A stretch of DNA of 64,000 bases from Diorhabda sublineata. Lineage: Eukaryota > Arthropoda > Insecta > Coleoptera > Chrysomelidae. A program made the position numbers and the translations under genes. Every line of letters starts with the position of its first letter. Position 1 is the stretch's first letter. The notes under the pieces are model-generated. The model was given only the letters and a program-made list of their open reading frames with translations, was not told the origin of the DNA and searched no databases. Location of the stretch: NCBI RefSeq assembly GCF_026230105.1, contig NC_079482.1, forward strand, positions 11,904,001 to 11,968,000. The letters are read 5' to 3'. This document shows, piece by piece, positions 55,785 to 64,000 of the stretch.

Positions 55785-56048
55785 TGTTGCAATTCACTGC
55801 AAGTATTTGTACATATCTATATATAGCATATCTTTTTATAGAGCCGGCAACGCCGTACATTTCTTTAATTCGTTTTCGAGGCGACATCGGCTAGGGTCAG
55901 GTAATCAGTATAATAAATGACTCGAAACTAGAAACTTCTTTTGTTTATAACCTAAATATCAAGTAATTCACAACGGTCCTTCGAGATAAAAAAATTAAAT
56001 TTAACATACACTCGATTGATTGGAAATCTTTCACTTCGAGTATCTACA
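55785..56048 (+). repeat. BEL element 5' LTR
   Basis: Starts TGTTGCAATTCACTGC, ends CGAGTATCTACA. Contains a TATA-like stretch ATATATAGCATATC near 55820, a possible promoter, and AATAAA near 55913. Confidence 0.95.
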
Positions 56049-56120
56049 TTTTTGGTCCGTTCGCAGCCGGATGAAACAGCAATATTTTTGGACCTTTCGC
56101 AGCCGGGTGAAACAGCAAAT
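56049..56120. repeat. 36-bp tandem duplication covering the primer binding site
   Basis: TTTTTGGTCCGTTCGCAGCC at 56049 recurs as TTTTTGGACCTTTCGCAGCC at 56085; both are followed by GG(A/G)TGAAACAGCAA. The first lies next to the LTR and would be the working site. Confidence 0.85.
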
Positions 56121-56400
56121 AAATTGTGATCAACTTCAATTTACGCATAATAGTTGCGTCTACACAACGTGCATTTGGTTTGGTATTGTTCCAATCTGGC
56201 GAATAACAAACACAACTCGCTTGTCGCAGCCAGCTATCACATAAAACTACAAGGTCAGTGCTTTCCTATTTTTTGCTGACTCCTTTATGTTTACGATTTT
56301 ATGCATGCCTTCGATCTGAGCGGAAAACAATACTGTTTTTTGTTACTAATTCTATTCAATTCAGGCATTTTTTCTAAAACTTGAAATAAATAAACACAAA

Positions 56401-57642
<1,242 letters not shown>

Positions 57643-60600
57643 GAAAATATACAGGGTGAGTCAAATGCAACAACAACAAGCCGACAAACTAATTCGAGGG
57701 AAAACAAATCTGAAAATCAAACTGTAGTAGTTCATACAAGTGTAAATACGAGTCAAGTTCTTCTATCTACAGCACTAATCAAGGTACTAGATGTATACGG
57801 AAATGCTCGCATATGTCGCGTTTTGCTTGATTCGGGTTCGCAATCTAACTTCATCACACAAAACCTTGTAAACCAGTTAAAGATCGAATAATCAAAAATA
57901 AACATGGCCGTTTCCGGTTTAAATAATTCGTGCAGTCAAATTAAATATTCGTCAGATGTAAACATACGTTCAAATATTAACTCAATAGAATTTAAAATAA
58001 ATTGTTTAATAATACCACAAATTACAGATAAATTACCAGCATTTTCATTTGATGAAAATATTCTGGATATACCAAAAAATGTAACGCTAGCGGATCCAAA
58101 CTTTAACGAATCAAGTCAAGAGAAAATGCTGGTGGGCGCCAGCTTATTTTGGAAATTATTACGAATTGAACAAATATCACTAGGTCACAATAATCCAGTC
58201 CTACAAAAAACGTTGTTTGGGTCGATTATCTCAGGCGAGATTCCACAAACTATTGCAAATTACTTAACGCGTTGCAACTTCATTTCAAATTCGGAAATTG
58301 ACAACCAATTGAAGAAATTTTGGCAAATTGAAGAATATGAAAATGCTCCAGTTTCATCTAATGATGTAGAAATCGAAGCTCTATTTAAAACAACAACACA
58401 ACGTGCAGAAGATGGACGTTTTATTGTTAGATTGCCGCTAAAACTCCCTAGTAATCTATTAGGCGAATCAAAGAATATTGCGGTGAAACGTTTACATTCT
58501 ATGGAAAATAAATTAAAGGGTAACGATAATTTGAAACAGCAGTATGGTCAATTCATGAGTGAATACATTGAATTAAATCATATGTCAAAATTGCAAAACA
58601 AACGTGATGAAAACGATGGCTATTTTATACCACATCATTTCGTAAAGAAAGAATCAAGTGTAACTACTAAATTACGAGTCGTGTTCGACGCATCGTGCAA
58701 AACTGATTCCCGGTATTCATTGAACGATTTACAGTTTGTAGGGCCCACAATTCAGCACGATTTATTCTCGATAATCACTAGATTTCGTACACATAAATTT
58801 GTTCTAGCAGGTACGAAAATGTATCGCCAAATTTTAATACATCCTGATGATACAAAATTACAAAAAATCTGGTGGCGTACAGATACAACAAAATCAATCG
58901 AACAGTATGAGCTGAACACAGTAACGTATGGTACAGCGTCTGCGCCCTTTCTAGCCATTCGGTGTCTTCACGAACTGGCTTATCAACATATAGAAACTTA
59001 CCCCATTGCAAGCAAAATCATTTTAAATGATTTTTATGTCGACGACCTTTTAACAGGTTCAGATGACTTGGAGGAATTACATACTTTATATCACGAAATA
59101 AGTTTAATATTGAAATCAGGACAATTCTCATTGAATAAGTGGGTTTCAAATAGTAATAAAATATTAGAAAATATTTACAATTCACAGTCAGATGTTATAC
59201 TGAATATTGGCAAGGAAAATGAAACACACACTTTGGGATTACTATGGCATTCTAACTCGGACACGTTAAGTTACACGATACGGGAATTTAATAACCAAAG
59301 GTTGATTAACAAGCGCACAATACTGTCAGTAATAGCTCAAATATATGACCCTCTAGGACTACTTGGACCAGTAATCATAATTGCAAAAATTCTGCTTCAA
59401 AAATTATGGCTACAAAAAATTGATTGGGATAGTGAATTACCCACAATTATTTTGAATGAGTGGCAAACATTTTACAATCAATTACATCACTTACGGAATA
59501 TTCATATCCCTCGTCATCTCTTATGCGAGAACGTAGTGCTAATACAATTACATGGATTTGCTGACGCATCCAAAACTTCTTATGGTGCCTGCCTATATTT
59601 GCGTTCTATAGATAATATTGAAAATTGTCAAATCAACTTATTTTGCGCAAAGTCAAAGGTAGCTCCGTTAAAATTGGTCACAATGCCGCGATTGGAATTA
59701 TGCGCAGCTCTTCTGCTGGCGAGACTTGTTAATAAAGTCAAATCGTCATTACAATTTCCAATCAATAGAACATGTTTATGGAGTGATTCCACGATCACGC
59801 TCCATTGGATAAAGTCTATACCAAGTACTTGGAAGGTATTCGTTGCCAACCGGGTAGAAGAAATTCAAAATCTGACTAATAAAACCGATTGGAGGTATAT
59901 AAATACTTTGTCTAATCCCGCGGATATAATATCCAGAGGCGTATATCCTGAAAATTTAAAAAATTTACAATTATGGTGGTCAGGTCCTGAGTGGCTACAG
60001 TTACCAGAAGATAAGTGGCCTATCGACATAACAAATGACATAAACTCAAATTATTCGCAAGAAATCAAAGTAGAATTGCAAAGTAAACCTGCAAGGGCTT
60101 TAGTAGCGATCGACAGTTTGAATCTATTCAATAAATACTGCAAATTGACTAAACTACAACGTGTAGTAGCATACATATTGAGATTTCGAAGCAACACATT
60201 AAATATGACGGAGCATAAGGAGTACGTTCCTTTAACTTGTCAAGAATTAGAAAATTCGTTAAAAACATTAATTAAAATCTTTCAAATTCAAACGTTTTGT
60301 ACTGAAATATCCGATATACGACAAACCAATACAGTAAGTAAAGGAAGTAACTTGTTACAACTAAACCCATTTTTAGACAGCGAGGGCATCCTCAGAGTTG
60401 GCGGGAGATTAACAAAATCAAATTTCAACTTTGACAAAAAATTTCCGCTAATACTTTGTGGCAAACATACTCTATCAAAATTAACCGTACAATATGAACA
60501 TATCCGTTTATTGCACGCGGGTCCACAACAAGTTTTAGCATCTTTACGCGAACGATATTGGATAATATCGGCGCGTAATCTAATAAAAAAAACTATTCAC

Positions 60601-61599
60601 AATTGTGTCACGTGCTTCCGAGTAAAACCAAAGGCACTAAATTATTTAATGGGTGATTTACCAGATATTCGAGTAACTCCAAGCAGATCGTTTTTAAACT
60701 GTGGCATAGATTATTGCGGTCCATTCAAATTAAGAGATCGGAAAACTCGAAAATTTAATGTAACTAAGGGATATATTTGTCTGTTTGTCTGTCTGTCTAC
60801 GAAAGCGATACATTTAGAGGTTACTAGCGATTTAAGTACAGACTCATTTTTCGCTGCATTACATCGCTTCATGTCAAGACGTGGTAAATGTGTAAATATC
60901 TATTCTGATAATGCTAAAACTTACGTTGGCGCTAATGCTGAAATACAAAAATTCTTAAAATCAGCTGAAGGCCAGGTCTTAACTGAAATGGGACAACAAG
61001 GAATTAATTGGCATTTTATCCCGCCCAGATCTCCAAATTTCGGAGGCATTTGGGAAGCTGGAGTGAAATCAACGAAATATTATATAAAACGTGTCATTGG
61101 AGAATCAATACTCACTTATGAAGAATTCAGTACGGTACTCGCGCAGATCGAGGCATGTTTAAACTCACGACCACTCTACCCTCTTTCCTGTGACCCTACT
61201 GATCTTAACCCTATAACCCCAGCACATTTTTTGATCGGAGAAGGTCTTACGGCTTTACCAACACCAAATTGTACTATCGTGAAGGAGTCATTGTTATCGA
61301 GACTAAGGCGCTGCAATAAAATGACTCAAAACTTTTGGACACGCTGGTCCAAAGAATACATATCAGAACTCCAAGTCAGGAGGAAGTGGAAACATCATTA
61401 CCCAAATTTTCTAAAACCTGGAATACTTGTCCTTATAAAGGATGATCATCTACCACCTCTTCAATGGAGTCTGGGCAGAATCGTCGAACTTCACCCAGGA
61501 AGTGACTGAATAACGAGAGTGGTAATGGTGAAAACAGTGAATGCAGTGTTAAAAAGGCCTGTCTCAAAAATATGTGTTTTACCTAATGAAGGAATTTAA
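57643..61599 (+). pseudogene. BEL/Pao pol: protease, RT, RNase H, integrase
   Basis: The protease motif VLLDSGSQSNFIT near 57817 is followed by a stop (57888-57890). The main open frame 57904-61509 (1201 aa) then carries RT with VVFDASCKTD near 58677, a damaged motif A (VLAGTKMYRQI near 58802, where the family has a D before the MYRQI block), and intact FYVDDLLTGS near 59032. RNase H: HGFADASKTSYGA near 59551 and LWSDSTITLHWI near 59776. Integrase: zinc-binding HIRLLHAGP and NCVTCFRVKP (60500-60630), then core GIDYCGPF near 60702, SDNAKTY near 60904 and GGIWEAGVK near 61040. A C-terminal DUF5641-type domain ends at a premature TGA 61507-61509; homology continues to 61599. Confidence 0.93.
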
Positions 61600-61786
61600 T
61601 TTTAGTTGGATTCGTATGTATAAACATATTTTTTGTTACTTTATTTATATATTTGTTAATTTCACTTATCTTCAAAGTTTTTTTTTGGATTCGAATGTAT
61701 AAACATATTATTGTTAATTTATTAATGTATTTGTTAATTTTACTTATCTTGAAAGTTTAATACCAAACCTTTCAAAGGGGGCGGCA

Positions 61787-62050
61787 TGTTGCAGTTCACT
61801 GCAAGTATTTGTACATATCTATATATAGTATATCTTTTTATAGAGCCGACAACGCCGTACATTTCTTTAATTCGTTTACGAGGCGACATCGGCTAGGATC
61901 AGGTAATCAGTATAATAAATTACTCGAAACTAGAAACTTCTTTTGTTTATAACCTAAATATCAAGTAATTCACAACGGTCCTTCGAGATAAAAAAATTAA
62001 ATTTAACATACACTCGATTGATTGGAAATCTTTCACTTCGACTATCACCA
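61787..62050 (+). repeat. BEL element 3' LTR
   Basis: Starts TGTTGCAGTTCACTGC, ends CGACTATCACCA. Same length as the 5' copy. Confidence 0.95.
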
Positions 62051-62099
62051 AAAGGAAATAGTTATAGGTGGCAACATAAAGATAGAAAAACATAAAACT

Positions 62100-62450
62100 A
62101 CATGGAAAGTGGAAGAGATCTTTAAATAATGTAAGAGTAATGAGGAGAGCAAACTGCATGTTTGATCATGAGCTAATCACAGCAAAATTAAAATTTAATT
62201 TAAGAGCGAACATGGAAATAAAAAAAATAGCATGAAGGAAATGGAAATACCTGATGTACTGAACAATTACAAGAAAAAATTGGAAAGGCATATGTATGAC
62301 AAATTACGATGTAAACGACGTATGGAAACCATATAAAGTCACATTTAAAGAGAATACAGCACAACAATGGGGTTGAAAAAACAAGAAAAACCAACCGTGG
62401 ATAACTGCTAACTGGAAAGAAGAAGGCCAGGATAACAAAAAAAATATTTA
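62100..62450 (+). pseudogene. LINE ORF2 endonuclease-to-linker fragment
   Basis: Reads VMRRANCMFDHELITAKLKF, where the DHEL block corresponds to the S-D-H end of an APE-type endonuclease, then KPYKVTFKENTAQ and NQPWITANWKEE, the usual PW(M/I)T-E linker before RT in insect LINEs. Several stops. It lies immediately right of the BEL element. Confidence 0.6.
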
Positions 62451-62454
62451 AAAA

Positions 62455-64000
62455 CGAAATTTTCTGAGATTTTCCATTGACAATAGTTCGTAGTTGTGGA
62501 CTAATTTTACTTGTACCAATTATTAAAACAGATTTAAGATGCTCATCAGTTAATTTAGACATTTTTTGTGTACTTCATTTTGGAGAAAGTCTTCTCACAT
62601 AAATAAGTAGTACCAAAAAAACAGAAAACAGCCCAGCCCACAAGCAAATTTATGCAAATTATCAAATTGTGTCAGTGGAAGACTCTTATAAAATTCTAGC
62701 AAAGATGAGTTTTGATATTTGTTCTTAATTATATCACTGCACTGTAGATCAATCATTTCCATTTGAAGTTCCGGAGCCAGGGTTTTAATGTCAGTATCAA
62801 AAGGATTCTGAAAAATCTTAATTTGATTCGCAATGGCATCAAAGTCCGAGAAACGAGTATCAAAATTTATTTTCAAAGTACTCAAAGTTTCGATTGCAAA
62901 ATCGATAGGAAACTCAGTCTCAGTGGTGTGGCTGAATATGAACTTGAATCACAAGTTTTAAAATGTGAAAAACATTTACTTCGTAGTTGTGATTGAAACA
63001 GTATCAATTTCTTCCGGAATGATTTGATATTAGTGTATAAATCAGGAAAATGCTGGTTTTCTCCTTGCAATCTCAAATTCAGTTCGTTTACATGTTTTGT
63101 CAAATCAACATAGAATGCTGACTTCCACAGCCATGCGTTGTTTTGTAATTCAGTAAGAGGGCTATTCAAAAAAATTTCGATTATGCTCGAAGTTCAAAAA
63201 AGCGCTGAAGGACTTTCCCACAACTATGCCAACATACGGCAGTATGATAAGGTAAGTCATTTTCTCCAATCTCAATAAATTGTCGGTGATTCATCCCAAA
63301 AGATCTGATAAAATTAACAATTGATATTACTGGTTTCAGAACTTCAGACATATTTAAACATTTTCCGCACAAAGACTGTTGATGAATGATACAATGTAAG
63401 ACTAATGGTTTTAAACCACCGTCATTTTCTACAGCCTTTGACACAAGAGTGACCACTCCTTTATCTTTCCCACTCATGTTTTTCCATCGAAGATTCTTTT
63501 GATTAATGGCCATTTCAACTCCTTTAAAAATATCTGTACCAGTAGTTGTCCCATGAATACTATACATATCAAGAAGTTCTTTTATCTACTCCTCGAATAT
63601 AAATCAACACCTGAGCAGTATCTGACACATCCATTGACTTATCCAAAGCCAAAGAAAACATGTCCATTTTTGTCGAACAGCTGAGAGGATATATTTTCAG
63701 CGATGTTTTCTACCCTTCGAGCCACAGTGTTTGCTGATATACTGACAGTTTTTAATAAATTTACCTTTTCAGGGCACATTTCTTCGGCTACTGACTTTAT
63801 GCATTCATTGATCATTTCTCCATCGGTGAATGGTTTTCCACGTTTTGCAATTTCAAGAGCCACACGAAAGCTGGCAAGAGTTGCAGCCTCTTGTTCTGTC
63901 TGCAAACTTCCCGTATATTTTGAGTAATTTTGAAAATGTTTTGTTTCATAATGACGTTTAATGTTATATTCTTTGAGAACAGCTATGCTTTCATTGCAAA
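62455..64000 (-). pseudogene. GTF2IRD2-like hAT transposase, frameshifted, runs off the window
   Basis: Minus strand, from the window end inward. A zinc-finger part (CNESIAVLKEYNIKRHYETKH near 63950) is followed by LASFRVALEIAKRGKPFTDG and NTVARRVENIAENI (63700-63880), then KPLVLHCIIHQQSLCGK near 63390-63440. HVNELNLRLQGENQHFPDLY and KLILFQSQL follow (63010-63100). The dimerisation region has FGTTYLCEKTFSKMK near 62590 and SKLTDEHLKSVLIIGTS near 62500-62560. This is the transposase type related to GTF2IRD2/ZBED5-like genes. Stops and frameshifts (for example near 63180, 62885, 62600) kill it. The N-terminus and left end lie outside. Confidence 0.87.

Noticed and set aside
55618..55887. 89-codon minus-strand frame as a possible host exon
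   Set aside because: It starts inside the BEL 5' LTR. No splice sites fit the metalloprotease phases and no similarity was recognised.

Overview
This is a eukaryotic, AT-rich window, almost certainly from an insect. Several marks support this: short GT-AG exons of an animal metalloprotease gene, no operon-like packing of genes, and a dense, decayed set of transposons typical of insects (mariner, Tc1/mariner-like, pogo/Tigger, hAT, BEL/Pao, Gypsy, Copia, R1-like LINEs and Penelope-like elements). I cannot fix the species from the sequence alone.

The only host gene I can support lies on the minus strand and spans most of the window. Five small exons join in phase: 53762-53825, 49992-50278, 30352-30438, 15456-15723 and 15143-15399. 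They encode the propeptide, a furin-like RNKR site and the first strand of the catalytic domain of a reprolysin (M12B, ADAM/ADAMTS-like) metalloprotease. Its introns are about 3.5 kb, 19.6 kb, 14.6 kb and 56 bp. The start codon exon lies above 53.8 kb or outside the window. The zinc-binding exons must lie below position 15143, probably before the window start. The gene occupies about 1 kb of roughly 64 kb.

The rest is mobile DNA, mostly inside these introns. Positions 1-15 kb: a mariner copy, a complete pogo/Tigger-like element, a hAT remnant, an R1-like LINE apparently split by a Gypsy element, a fold-back Tc1/mariner-like element and a Penelope-like (PLE) copy ending in (TA)n. Positions 16-30 kb: a Tc1/mariner-like pseudogene, hAT and Gypsy pieces, a Copia element cut exactly at a TA by a second mariner, another Copia piece, a DD(E)-type IS630/Tc1-like pseudogene and PLE fragments. 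Positions 31-46 kb: LINE fragments, a near-full R1-like LINE (32.85-37.6 kb) beside a (TA)n tract, inverted PLE pairs, a short LINE tail with a 19-bp target duplication, a ZMYM1-like hAT, and a PLE block carrying an unclassified insertion with palindromic GC-rich ends. Positions 46-64 kb: a decayed BEL/Pao element, a third mariner, a structurally complete 6.27-kb BEL/Pao element with 264-bp LTRs and a 5-bp duplication, and a GTF2IRD2-like hAT transposase running off the window end.

No element looks able to encode all its proteins: every transposase or polymerase frame has stops, frameshifts or lost catalytic residues. I found no tRNA, rRNA, CRISPR array or prokaryotic features.
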